Below are positions 53,402-62,189 of a stretch of 64,000 bases of DNA, one piece after another; the stretch's first letter is position 1; each line of letters begins with the position of its first letter. The DNA is from Lachnospiraceae bacterium (GTDB taxonomy: Bacteria > Bacillota > Clostridia > Lachnospirales > Lachnospiraceae): contig JAISUG010000045.1 in the NCBI GenBank assembly GCA_031272185.1, forward strand, positions 62,001 through 126,000, given 5' to 3'. The position numbers and the translations under genes are program-made. Under the pieces are notes generated by a model. That model had not been told where the DNA came from. It did no database searches and was given only the letters and a program-made list of their open reading frames with translations.

Positions 53402-53430
53402 ATTGTAACAGAAAACCGTTGTGTTTGGAA
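53402..53430 (-). promoter_or_regulatory. Predicted promoter of LysR regulator 3
   Basis: Minus-strand TTCCAA (53430–53425), a 17-base spacer and TACAAT (53407–53402), about 120 bases upstream of the start codon in the divergent gap 53282–53505. Confidence 0.55.
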
Positions 53431-53505
53431 GTGTGGCGCAGCAATATTTTGCAGCAGTGGCGCGGCTAAAGATCCGCCGCAGTACATTGAAAGGAGAAAA
53501 TATCC

Positions 53506-54984
53506 ATGGGTACGCAAAACGAGGAAACCAAAGGGACAGGCGAGGCGACACAGGAAACCACGGCGCTCAAAGACTACCAGCAACTGTTTTCCGCCAGGAG
53601 CATCAAGAACTACCTGGCGTCATTCTTCGGGCCTTTCGGCTACCAGGGCCTGGGGTACGTGCTCTTCTCCACCTACCTGACCATGGTGTACTCCACCAAG
53701 TACAACGTGAACGTCGCGGCCATCGCCACGGTGCTCTCCGTGGGCATCATCATCGACGGCGTCACCGATTTCCTCATGGGCATCGTGGTGGACCGGGTGC
53801 GCACGAAATGGGGCAAGGCGAAGCACTGGTTCCTCATCACCGCCGTGCCGCTGGGCCTGTCCATCGGCCTGATGTGGATGGTGCCGGAATCGGCTTCATC
53901 GACCATGGTCCTGGTCTGGGCATTCATCTTCTATAACCTGTTCTGCACCTTCGCAACCATGATCCGCATCCCCACCCAGTCCCTGGGCGCCCTGCTCTCG
54001 GACAGCTCCAAGGTGCGCAGCTGGATAGGCTGGGCCATCGGCGCCGCCACCACGCTGGCTTCCTCCGTGGCGGGCTGGGTCATCGTCCCCATCATGGCGG
54101 CATACGGCGACACCCTCTTCTCATACCGCCTGCTGGCCTGGATCATGGGCATCGCCACCACGGTGCTTATCTTCGCCGCGGGCCTGCTCATCACGGAACA
54201 GCGCACCGGCGACGACTGGAAAGCCATTGACGCCGAGTACAAGCAGCTCCACGGCTCCGCCAAGCGCGAGTCCATCATCGACCAGATCCGTTTCATCGCG
54301 TCCAACCGCTGGTGGCTCACCATGGTGGTGATCAACCTGTTCAACTCATTCTCCATGGGGTTCGCTTTCGGCACCATGGCCTGGTTCATGCAGTACGTGG
54401 TGGGCGACATGAGCCTCATGGGCGTGATGTTCACGGTGCTGTCCATCCCCAACTTCGTCGGCACCATAGTGGGCCTCCCGGTTTCCTCTTTCCTGGAGGC
54501 GAAGCTCACCATGCAGCTATCCGCCATCCTCCAGGCTATCGCCACGGTGGTCATGTGGGTTGCGGGCCCCTCGCATATGACGCTGCTGTTCTTCGGCCTG
54601 GGCGCCAAGGCGTTCCTTAGCGGCGTCACCGCACCCGCCAACATGGTGCTGCTGTCGCGCATCGTGGACTACGGCGAATGGAAGAACGGCGTCCGCCAGG
54701 AGGGGCTGAACTCGTCCGGCATCGCGGTGCTGCAGAAAATCACCTCCGCCATCGCGGCGGCGGTGCTGGGGTTCGTCATCGCGGGGTTCGGGTTCTCGGG
54801 CGGGCCGGACGCGGTCATGCCCGAAGCGGCCAAGGGGGCCATCTCCTTCCTGTACCTGGGGTTCCCCTGCATCACCAGCATATTGACCGCCATCTTCTGG
54901 ACGCTCTTCAAGCTGGATGAGAAGACGAACAAGATGCACCTGGCCGAGATAGCGGCGCGCAAGGCCAAACAGGCCGCCCAGTAA
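53506..54984 (+). CDS. GPH-family cation symporter (MFS transporter 2)
   Basis: This 492-residue glycoside–pentoside–hexuronide:cation symporter family member has about 12 helices after a hydrophilic N-terminal 25 residues. The GPH-type motif after helix 2, DGVTDFLMGIVVDRVRTKWGKAKHW, is longer than quoted motifs in other MFS carriers and diagnostic. It probably imports the substrate of reductase 5, whose start codon follows after 14 bases. GPH relatives carry glycosides and, in other anaerobes, steroid-like or glucuronide compounds; the substrate here is open. GAAAGGAG precedes ATG 53506. Confidence 0.87.
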   Translation: MGTQNEETKGTGEATQETTALKDYQQLFSARSIKNYLASFFGPFGYQGLGYVLFSTYLTMVYSTKYNVNVAAIATVLSVGIIIDGVTDFLMGIVVDRVRTKWGKAKHWFLITAVPLGLSIGLMWMVPESASSTMVLVWAFIFYNLFCTFATMIRIPTQSLGALLSDSSKVRSWIGWAIGAATTLASSVAGWVIVPIMAAYGDTLFSYRLLAWIMGIATTVLIFAAGLLITEQRTGDDWKAIDAEYKQLHGSAKRESIIDQIRFIASNRWWLTMVVINLFNSFSMGFAFGTMAWFMQYVVGDMSLMGVMFTVLSIPNFVGTIVGLPVSSFLEAKLTMQLSAILQAIATVVMWVAGPSHMTLLFFGLGAKAFLSGVTAPANMVLLSRIVDYGEWKNGVRQEGLNSSGIAVLQKITSAIAAAVLGFVIAGFGFSGGPDAVMPEAAKGAISFLYLGFPCITSILTAIFWTLFKLDEKTNKMHLAEIAARKAKQAAQ

Positions 54985-54998
54985 AGGAGTTCACGCAT

Positions 54999-57041
54999 AT
55001 GTCCGAACGGTACAAACACATCGGGTCCCCCATGAAGATCCGGGGGTTCACCCTCAAAAGCAGGTTCCTCTACCCCACGGCGCAGCCCCATTTCCTTGCG
55101 GGGCCGGAGCTCTACCCCTCTGAATCGCTGACCGCGTTCTATGAGGGCATCGCCAAGAACGGCAGCGCGCTCATCATGGTCCACGACCTGGCCAATGACT
55201 ACCAGCGCAAGCTGCCGGGATTCGACATACCGCATTTCGCCATGTGGGATTTCGACGACCCGGGCTGCCAGAACTATTTCTCCCACTTCGCCGCACACAT
55301 CAAATACTACGGGAGCATGCTGTGTTCTTCCCTGGCCGTGGACATGGAAGTCAACTGGACAGTCAATGACCCCCATGCGCCCGGGCCGCCCATGGGCAAC
55401 CCCATGATGCCCTCAGGGCCGGATGAGTACGGCGACGTGTACACATTCGGCACGCTGATAGGCCCCGAAGGCTCCGGCGGGGATCTGAACGCCCTGGGCA
55501 AACAGATCGCCGAGCGGGAGATGTTCACCGCCAAGACCATACAGGAGTATATCGACATCTATGTCAACCGCGCGGCCAAGTACAAATCCTTCGGTTTCGA
55601 GGCGGGGCTGGTGAACCTGGGCGGGTACATCGGGCAGTTCTTCCACGAGAAGCTGAACCGGCGCACCGACGAGTATGGCGGCAGCTACGAGAACCGCTGC
55701 CGTTTCCTCCACCAGTTCCTGGGGCAGATGCGCAAGAAACTGGGCGACGACTACCTGATCGTCGTTTCGCCGCCCAACGCTTTCGGGGACCCGGTTTGGG
55801 ACGAGGGCTCCACGGTGGCCCTGCTCAAAGAGGTCGAACCCTACTGTGACATCCTGCTCTCACGCGGGATGGGCGTGGAGATGGGCACCAAGGAAGAGTG
55901 CCTGGGCGAAGGTTCCCAGTTGGGCATCGCCCAGGCCGCGAAGTGGAAGGCGGCGGGCGTCACCATGACCATCGCCACCTCCACCCCCTTCGCTGACCTG
56001 GACCACCTGGAAGAGGTCATCGCGACTGGCAAGGCCGACATGATCGTCTCCAACCACCTCTTCATGTGCAACACTAAGATACAGGGGATCATGGACAGCG
56101 GCAAGGGCGAGGACCTGGAGCCGTGCCTGCTCTGCCATGCCTGCCGCGGCCTTAGCTGGACGGGGGACTGGATGAGCGTGTGCACCATCAACCCCAGGAT
56201 GGGCATGGAGTACCGCGCCCGCCAGATGAGCGAGCCTTTCGAATCGCCGAAAAAGGTGGCCGTCATCGGCGGAGGCCCGGGCGGGATGCGCTGCGCGCTG
56301 TACCTGAAAGAACGTGGGCACGACCCCATCCTTTTCGAATCCTCCGATGCGCTGGGGGGCCAGCTGAAAGGCAGCAGGCACTGCGACTTCAAATGGCGCA
56401 TGGCCCGATACCTGGGCTGGCTGGAATGGCAGCTCAAGGACAAAGGCGTCGAAGTGCGCCTGGGCACGCCGGCCACCCCTGACATGATCCGGTCCATGGG
56501 GTTTGACGTGGTGGTGGCCGCCACGGGCGCAGAGCCGAAGCTGCCCCCCATACCGGGGGCCGACGCCCACACCAAGTGGAACGTGGTGAACATCTACGGC
56601 CAGGAAGGGCAGATAGGGCAGCGGGTCGTGGTGGTGGGCGGCGCATCGTCGGCGGCGGAAGCTGCCATCCACCTGGCCAGGGAAGGCAAGGACGTGACCA
56701 TCATCTGCCGCAAGAACATCATCGCCCACGACTTGAACCCCATCCGCACCAGGGGGCTTTACAACAAGTACGCCCACAGGAACGGCGTGAAGATGGAAAA
56801 GAGCGCCACGACCACAAAGATTGAAGGGAATACGGTGTTTTTCACCGACAGCGCCGGCACAGAGCGCAGCCTGGAATTCGACGACATCATCATAAGCGGC
56901 GGCATGACGCCCCACAATGACGTCGCCATGGGGTTCTTCGGCACGGCCAAACAGTTCTTCATGATCGGGGACTGCCGCCAGGCCCGCAACATGCGCGCCG
57001 CCATCAAGGATGCCTACGCCGTGGCCTCGCAGATCAGGTAA
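54999..57041 (+). CDS. Old Yellow Enzyme-type iron–sulphur flavoprotein 5
   Basis: This 680-residue reductase has an FMN barrel (IGSPMKIRGFTLKSRFLYP; GGYIGQFFHEKLNRRTDEYG; MIVSNHLFMCN), the cluster motif CLLCHACRG with a fourth Cys 13 residues later (first Cys near residue 377), and FAD/NAD(P) domains (VAVIGGGPGGMRCALYL, VVVVGGASSAAEAAIHLA). The second Rossmann motif GGASSA lacks the third glycine. It is coupled to the GPH carrier upstream. Its TAA overlaps the stop of the convergent OFA carrier by eight bases, leaving no room for a terminator between them. Confidence 0.88.
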   Translation: MSERYKHIGSPMKIRGFTLKSRFLYPTAQPHFLAGPELYPSESLTAFYEGIAKNGSALIMVHDLANDYQRKLPGFDIPHFAMWDFDDPGCQNYFSHFAAHIKYYGSMLCSSLAVDMEVNWTVNDPHAPGPPMGNPMMPSGPDEYGDVYTFGTLIGPEGSGGDLNALGKQIAEREMFTAKTIQEYIDIYVNRAAKYKSFGFEAGLVNLGGYIGQFFHEKLNRRTDEYGGSYENRCRFLHQFLGQMRKKLGDDYLIVVSPPNAFGDPVWDEGSTVALLKEVEPYCDILLSRGMGVEMGTKEECLGEGSQLGIAQAAKWKAAGVTMTIATSTPFADLDHLEEVIATGKADMIVSNHLFMCNTKIQGIMDSGKGEDLEPCLLCHACRGLSWTGDWMSVCTINPRMGMEYRARQMSEPFESPKKVAVIGGGPGGMRCALYLKERGHDPILFESSDALGGQLKGSRHCDFKWRMARYLGWLEWQLKDKGVEVRLGTPATPDMIRSMGFDVVVAATGAEPKLPPIPGADAHTKWNVVNIYGQEGQIGQRVVVVGGASSAAEAAIHLAREGKDVTIICRKNIIAHDLNPIRTRGLYNKYAHRNGVKMEKSATTTKIEGNTVFFTDSAGTERSLEFDDIIISGGMTPHNDVAMGFFGTAKQFFMIGDCRQARNMRAAIKDAYAVASQIR

Positions 57042-58446
57042 GAGGAAGGGCCTTGGCCAGCAGGAAGCCGACGCCGGTCAGCGCGGCGGAGACCAAAAAC
57101 GCCCAGGTATAACGTCCGGTGGCCTGCAAAAGGCCGGACATGGCCAGGGGCGCCACCACCCCGCTCAGCGCATACCCGATGAACATGAACCCGTAGTTCA
57201 TGGTGTTGTGGGCGGCGCCGAACACATCCGCCGTGAAGCCCGGGAAAATGCCCATCAGGGCGCCGAACCCCAGGCCGACGCAGATGATGCCCGCCATGAA
57301 AACCACATATGCCCCCTGGCGGGATGCGAACAGCAGGAACGTACCGGCCAGGCTGACGGCATAGGTGCCGTACAGCGCGGGTATCCGCCCGAACCGGTCT
57401 GAAAGCATGCCCGCCAGGATGCGCCCGGCGGTGTTGGAAAGCGCCAACACCGAAACCGCCAGGGTCGCCGCCATGGTGGACATGCCCACCAGGCCGGATG
57501 CCATGGGTGATGCCTGGGAGATGACCATCGTGCCGGCGAAAGCCCCGCATGTGAGCATGAAAAACATGACGTAGAAATCCCCCGTGCGCAGCATGCCTTT
57601 GAAGTCCAGGCCCGGGCGCTCGCCATGGGCACCTGATTCCTGCACGGCACCGTGGCGGGGCATATCCGTGCAGGGGTTTTGTGGGGCGGGTGTCGCAGTG
57701 GCGGGTGTCGCAGGGGCGGGTGTAGCCGGTGCGGGTGTATCCGGGGCGGGCGTCGCAGGGGCGGGTGTCGTCGGTGCGGTTGTAGCCGGGGCGGGTGCCG
57801 CAGGGGCGGGAATCGCCGTGGCCTGTGTGGCGCCTGCGGCCGCGAGCCGTGTGGCGCCTGCGCCCCTGTGCCTCTCCACCGCCAGGCTGCACAGGCAGAT
57901 GGCGCCACAGCATGTCAGGCCCATGATCCGGAATGCGGGCAGGGTGCCGAATGTATCCATGAGGAATTTGCCCACGGGGGGCATGATGACGCTGCCGATG
58001 CCGTAGCAGGCGGTGGTCAGCCCGCCCACCAAGCCGCGCCGGTCAGGGAAGAGCTTCACGGTGTGGCCGATGGTGGTGCCATAGACGAACCCCAGGCCGG
58101 TGCAGGCGATGAGGCCGAACGTGACGACGACCCATGTCACGCTGCCGGCGAAACCTGTCAAAAACAGGCCCCCGCCGTACAGGATGGCCCCAGAGACGAA
58201 CATGGGCTTGGGCCCGAACCGGTCCACGATGAGCCCCCCGAAGATGATGGGCAGGGGGCAGATGGCATTGGCCACGGTGAAGACGACAGCCATGTCCGCG
58301 GATGTCATGGGGCGCCCGAGGAGGCCGCCTATATGCTGCGCCAGCGGCCCGGAGAACACGCTCCAGGTATACAGGGCGCCGATGAACAGATCCATGATGC
58401 AGCTGGCCACCAGGGTGGCCGTGCGTTTCTTCGAATAGTCTGGCAT
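57034..58446 (-). CDS. OFA-family MFS transporter (oxalate/formate antiporter type)
   Basis: This 470-residue MFS carrier is of the oxalate:formate antiporter family. It has about 12 helices, beginning TLVASCIMDLFIGALYTWSVFSGPL, with GGLIVDRFGPKPMFVSG after helix 2 and GMLSDRFGRIPALYG in the second half. The central cytoplasmic loop is greatly expanded by a Thr/Pro/Ala repeat tract (TPAPA units, 57650–57860). OFA carriers exchange small carboxylates, so it may remove or import an organic acid. ATG 58446 follows GTGAGGGG; 16 upstream in-frame codons have no site. Confidence 0.87.
   Translation of the reverse strand: MPDYSKKRTATLVASCIMDLFIGALYTWSVFSGPLAQHIGGLLGRPMTSADMAVVFTVANAICPLPIIFGGLIVDRFGPKPMFVSGAILYGGGLFLTGFAGSVTWVVVTFGLIACTGLGFVYGTTIGHTVKLFPDRRGLVGGLTTACYGIGSVIMPPVGKFLMDTFGTLPAFRIMGLTCCGAICLCSLAVERHRGAGATRLAAAGATQATAIPAPAAPAPATTAPTTPAPATPAPDTPAPATPAPATPATATPAPQNPCTDMPRHGAVQESGAHGERPGLDFKGMLRTGDFYVMFFMLTCGAFAGTMVISQASPMASGLVGMSTMAATLAVSVLALSNTAGRILAGMLSDRFGRIPALYGTYAVSLAGTFLLFASRQGAYVVFMAGIICVGLGFGALMGIFPGFTADVFGAAHNTMNYGFMFIGYALSGVVAPLAMSGLLQATGRYTWAFLVSAALTGVGFLLAKALPLT
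57650..57860. repeat. TPAPA-coding repeat tract in the OFA carrier
   Basis: About a dozen imperfect 12–15-base units, reading (C/G)GCGGGTGT on the plus strand and (T)PAPA(T) in the protein, lie in the central loop. Unit numbers are likely to vary between strains. Confidence 0.85.
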
Positions 58447-58600
58447 ATTCCCCTCACAGCGATACCATTGCCCCGCCAACCAAGCAATGCGCATCCGACA
58501 TCATTCCCGGCTTTGCGCAAGGTTTGGTCGGCCATGCAGCAACGACGAATAGGGATATTATAGACGGGGCGGGGCTGTTTGTACAGCCGCCGGCGCCGTT

Positions 58601-59881
58601 TCAACCATGCGGATTGCGGATTGTGTTATGCGCATCCGCAGGGAAGCGGATGCCCATCTGCCCCCTGGCTTCGTCCATGAGCGCCATGGCGGCCAGGGAG
58701 TGTGCCAGTTCGCCGTGGCGGGCGTCGCCATTTTCGATGAGTTCGATGAACCGTCGCACTTCCCCGGACATGTCCCTGCGGACGGGGGTTTCGTATAGCG
58801 TTTCTTTGTGTCCGTTTCGGTCATAGTGGCAGACTTCGTAGATGTATGGGTTGGCCATGAATGTGATGGCGCCGTCCTCGCCCTGGATCTCGCTGGGGAT
58901 GCGGCTGTCGCTGACTTTGGCGTATGAGAGCGTGGCGAGGAAGGAGTCGGCGGCGGTGTCGAGGGGCGGATGGGGCGCAAACCGGGCGGCAGTCGATGCG
59001 GCGATTGGTTGCGCCGCCTGATGTGGGTCATGTTGGCCGTCGCCATGGGGTTTGCCGTAGTGCGCCAGGATCGTGCCTGCGCCGTCGATGCCGGTATGCA
59101 AGTGTGCCGTTTCAGTGTTGTGGTTGACTTGCGGCGGGGTAGCGGGCCAGGCGGCGGTGGTTGGATGGCCTGCGATTGCGGCATCGGCGGTGGACGTATC
59201 TGGCCGATCCGGCAACGGTTGCGCAGCCTGGGGCACGTCGTCCAGGAACAGTGCGTCGGCCTTGACGGCGTCCGGCGCCCCGAAGAGACGCACCAGGGTG
59301 TGGACGCAGTAGACGCCGATGTCCATGAGGGCGCCGTTGGAGAGGGCGGGGTTGAAGGCATTGTCCACGATGCCCGCTTTGTAGCGGTCGTAGCGGGAGG
59401 AATACTGGCAGTAGCGCAGGTCCACCCGGCGGATGGGGCCCAGGCGGGGGAGGTTCTCCCGGATGGCGGCAAAGCCGGGGGTGTAGGCGGTCCACATGGC
59501 CTCCAGCAGGATGGCGCCGTGCTTTTCGGAAAGGGCGATCAGGTGTTCCAGCTCACGGCGGTTGGATGTGACGGGCTTCTCGCACAGGACGTGCTTCCCG
59601 CGGGAGAGGAAGAGCGCTGCCTGGTCGTGGTGGAAGGAGTTGGGGCTGGCGATGTAGACGGCGTCGATGTCCGTGTCGGCGGCCAGGGCCTCCGGGTCGG
59701 TGAAAATGCGCAGGGGGGGGCAGGCCGTACATGCGGGGGGTGCATACTTCCCTGCAAACGCCGCCGCGGTTTCGGCGCTGCGGGAATATACCGCAACATA
59801 GCGAAGACCGTCCACGGCCAGCGCGGACGCCAGGAATTTGTCGACGATGTTGCCTGTGCCGATGGTGGCGAAACGTATCAT
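58601..59881 (-). CDS. Gfo/Idh/MocA family oxidoreductase with a large insert
   Basis: This 426-residue NAD(P)-dependent sugar/polyol dehydrogenase family protein has the N-terminal Rossmann fold (IRFATIGTGNIVDKFLASA), the family EKPVTSNRRELEHL (catalytic Lys) and the C-terminal sheet domain (SNGALMDIGVYCVHTLVRLFG). Usual members are about 330 residues. The extra length is a Pro/Ala/His/Thr-rich insert (about 58950–59215) ahead of the last beta strands. It is adjacent to a DeoR regulator and a sugar-type ABC transporter, so it likely oxidises the imported sugar or polyol. ATG 59881 follows GCGAGGC. Confidence 0.85.
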   Translation of the reverse strand: MIRFATIGTGNIVDKFLASALAVDGLRYVAVYSRSAETAAAFAGKYAPPACTACPPLRIFTDPEALAADTDIDAVYIASPNSFHHDQAALFLSRGKHVLCEKPVTSNRRELEHLIALSEKHGAILLEAMWTAYTPGFAAIRENLPRLGPIRRVDLRYCQYSSRYDRYKAGIVDNAFNPALSNGALMDIGVYCVHTLVRLFGAPDAVKADALFLDDVPQAAQPLPDRPDTSTADAAIAGHPTTAAWPATPPQVNHNTETAHLHTGIDGAGTILAHYGKPHGDGQHDPHQAAQPIAASTAARFAPHPPLDTAADSFLATLSYAKVSDSRIPSEIQGEDGAITFMANPYIYEVCHYDRNGHKETLYETPVRRDMSGEVRRFIELIENGDARHGELAHSLAAMALMDEARGQMGIRFPADAHNTIRNPHG

Positions 59882-60028
59882 GGGGGCCTCGCTTTCGTGG
59901 AGGAAGTGGTTCGCATTGAAACTCGGGCATGGCCTGATTTGGGAATTATACCATGGGGAACCGATGGCGGCAACCGGCATTTTGAACCATGCCGTTTTCA
60001 TTGACGTATCATATCAATTAAGGAGAGA

Positions 60029-60142
60029 AACTACCCCGCCGCCCTGCAAGGACACGCCGGCAAGATACTGCTGGTAGGCATCAACTACAGGAAAGGCGCA
60101 AAGAGACATTCCTGCACGATCGAGGAATATGTGGAGTTTTGA
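60029..60142 (+). pseudogene. C-terminal relic of a PD-(D/E)XK nuclease/AAA-type protein
   Basis: An open stretch without start codon reads AGKILLVGINYRKGAKRHSC then TIEEYVEF and stops at TGA 60140–60142. This resembles the C-terminus of the widespread AAA-ATPase/PD-(D/E)XK nuclease (DUF1703-like) family found in anaerobes, where a GK-LLVGINYD-K-K-H-C-IE pattern ends the protein. Nothing of the rest of that protein is present upstream, so it is a remnant of a deleted mobile-type gene. Confidence 0.6.
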
Positions 60143-60189
60143 AAAATATTGAAAAAATGGTGTTAAACTTTGAAAAAATATGATACAAT
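60139..60189 (+). promoter_or_regulatory. Predicted promoter/operator of the DeoR gene
   Basis: An extended -10 (TGATACAAT, 60181–60189) is preceded by three TTGAAAAA copies at 60139, 60149 and 60170 in an AT-rich patch. The -35 is weak, and the repeats could be regulator sites. This is the only regulatory signal in the 443-base gap 59882–60324, which also holds the nuclease relic. Confidence 0.5.
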
Positions 60190-60324
60190 CCGTACATAGC
60201 AGCGAGCGGTTCGGCGCCGTGGGATCAAGCGCGAGGCCGAGAGCCGGCCACGGGAAGAAGTGCCGGCGGGCGGTGGGTGGGGGCGCCCTGGGGCGGGTCG
60301 CAAGCGGAATGCGGGGGTGCGGAT

Positions 60325-61176
60325 ATGATTGCCATAGAGCGGAAGCGTTACATCATACAGCAGCTCAATGAAAAAGGCATCGTGAACCTGAAGGAGATCG
60401 CCAGGGAGCTGGGGATTTCGGAGATCACGGTGCGCAGGGATTTCGAGAAGCTGGAGGGGGAGGGGAAGCTGCGGCGGGTGCTGGGGGGCGCCACGGTGGA
60501 CCCGGGCCCCGACGCCGCGCTGGATGACGCGGAGCTCACCATGCAGGGCAAGAAGATGGTGGACGTAAAGGAGAAGGAGCGCATCGCGGCATATGCGGCG
60601 CAGCTGGTGGAGGACGGGGACAGCGTGTTTCTGGACGCAGGCACGTCCATGATACCGCTGATGCGGATCCTGGAAAAGCGGCGGGTGAAGATCGTGACCT
60701 ACAACTGCCTGCTGATACAGGGCATCCGGGGCGCGGCGGCGGAGATCTTCCTGGTGGGGGGGCAGTGCAGGGTGCACTACAGCATGAACGTGGGGCCCAT
60801 CGCCCAGGACGTGCTGAAACAGTTCTATTTCGACAAGGCTTTCCTGGGTTGCACCGGCGCGGACCTGGCGCAGGGGATGGTGTACACCACGGAGATGGAG
60901 AGCCTGCTCATGAAGCGCATCGCCATCGAAAATGCGGGCAGTGCCTACCTCCTGTGCAACCACCAGAAGATCGGGCGGCGGGGGTACCTGAAGATGGCGG
61001 AAACCGGCGCATTCACCCGGATCATCTGCGACAAGGCGCAGGGGGCGGGCGCAAAGGGCCACATACCGGGTCAGGCGGGGACCCTGGCGCCGGACGTGAT
61101 GGCGGGGGATGCGGGCGCGGGTGCCGTTCCAACCCAAGGGAGCGACCTGTACCCCGAGAATGTGGTGTTCGTGTAG
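60325..61176 (+). CDS. DeoR-family transcriptional regulator
   Basis: This 283-residue DeoR/GlpR-type repressor has an N-terminal helix-turn-helix (VNLKEIARELGISEITVRRD, about residues 20–39) and a DeoRC sugar-phosphate sensor domain (VFLDAGTSMIPLMRIL; KAFLGCTGADL). The C-terminal 40 residues contain an Ala/Gly-rich segment unlike the family. ATG 60325 has GGGGGTG upstream; an earlier in-frame ATG would add 16 residues without homology. It is divergent from the Gfo/Idh gene and convergent with the ABC permeases, and probably represses these sugar genes until a phosphorylated sugar appears. Confidence 0.87.
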   Translation: MIAIERKRYIIQQLNEKGIVNLKEIARELGISEITVRRDFEKLEGEGKLRRVLGGATVDPGPDAALDDAELTMQGKKMVDVKEKERIAAYAAQLVEDGDSVFLDAGTSMIPLMRILEKRRVKIVTYNCLLIQGIRGAAAEIFLVGGQCRVHYSMNVGPIAQDVLKQFYFDKAFLGCTGADLAQGMVYTTEMESLLMKRIAIENAGSAYLLCNHQKIGRRGYLKMAETGAFTRIICDKAQGAGAKGHIPGQAGTLAPDVMAGDAGAGAVPTQGSDLYPENVVFV

Positions 61177-61208
61177 GGAGAAGCACCATCGACATTTTTC
61201 TTTGATCA

Positions 61209-62189
61209 TCACTGCCGCACGTTTTTCTCCCGGTTGTAGAGCACCAGCAGCAGGACCATCAGGACTCCCAGCACCACGTTGCGCTTGGTGGGGGACAGCT
61301 GCATGGCGGTGAGGAGGTTAGAGAGCACCACCATCACCAGGGATCCGGCGATGCTGCCGGTGTAGGTGCCGATGCCGCCGGAGAGCGCGGTGCCGCCGAT
61401 GATCACAGCGATGAGGGAGTTGTAGGCGTACTCGTCGAAGGTCTGGCAGCGGACGGACTGCATGTAGGCCGCCCCCAGGATCCCTGCGAATGCGGAGAAC
61501 ATCCCCGAGAAAACATAGGTCAGGATCTGCACCCGGCTCACCTCGATACCGTCCAGACGGGCGGCCAGGGGGTTGTTGCCGATGAGGTAGACCTGCTTGC
61601 CGAAACGGGAGCGGTTCAGCAGGAAGAACACCAGGGGGAAGACGATGAAAGCGTAAAGTATGATCGAGGGCAGGAACTGCACCCCGAAGAGGCGGGTGGT
61701 CACCGACCTGAAGAATGCGTCGGAGACGTAGCCCAGCGGGCTGCCCTGGGTGAGGACGTACTGCATCCGGGTGACCACATTGGAGATGGCCAACGTCACG
61801 ATCATGGGGGGCAAGCCGATCTTCACCGCGCAGACGCCGTTGCACAGGCCCACGAAAGCGCCCATGGCCAATGCGGATATGAGCAGTGGGAGGAAATACC
61901 CGTCCCGGTGGTTCATGATGGTGGTGGCGAGGATGGCGGCGGAGGACATGACCGCGCCCACGGAGAAATCCATGCCGCCGCCGATGAGGACGATGGTCTG
62001 CCCCGCGGAGGCGAAGCTCAGCAGGAGAGTCATCATGATGATGGAGCCGATGGCATTGGCATTGAGGGAGGTGGGGGAAACCGCCACCGTGGCGACGTAG
62101 AGCAGTATGGCGATGATGAACGCCATGCGCGCAGGGCTTTCCTTGACGAAGACTTTCGCGCGCATCAGGGGGGTGAGGTTATCTTTCAT
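61209..62189 (-). CDS. Monosaccharide-type ABC transporter permease B (system 3)
   Basis: This 326-residue RbsC-like permease has about ten helices, with LIGGGMDFSVGAVMSSAAIL and VIIGGTALSGGIGTYTGS as family motifs. Its start overlaps the end of the next permease gene by 11 bases, so they are translationally coupled. It is the last gene of the third transporter operon. Confidence 0.9.
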   Translation of the reverse strand: MKDNLTPLMRAKVFVKESPARMAFIIAILLYVATVAVSPTSLNANAIGSIIMMTLLLSFASAGQTIVLIGGGMDFSVGAVMSSAAILATTIMNHRDGYFLPLLISALAMGAFVGLCNGVCAVKIGLPPMIVTLAISNVVTRMQYVLTQGSPLGYVSDAFFRSVTTRLFGVQFLPSIILYAFIVFPLVFFLLNRSRFGKQVYLIGNNPLAARLDGIEVSRVQILTYVFSGMFSAFAGILGAAYMQSVRCQTFDEYAYNSLIAVIIGGTALSGGIGTYTGSIAGSLVMVVLSNLLTAMQLSPTKRNVVLGVLMVLLLVLYNREKNVRQ

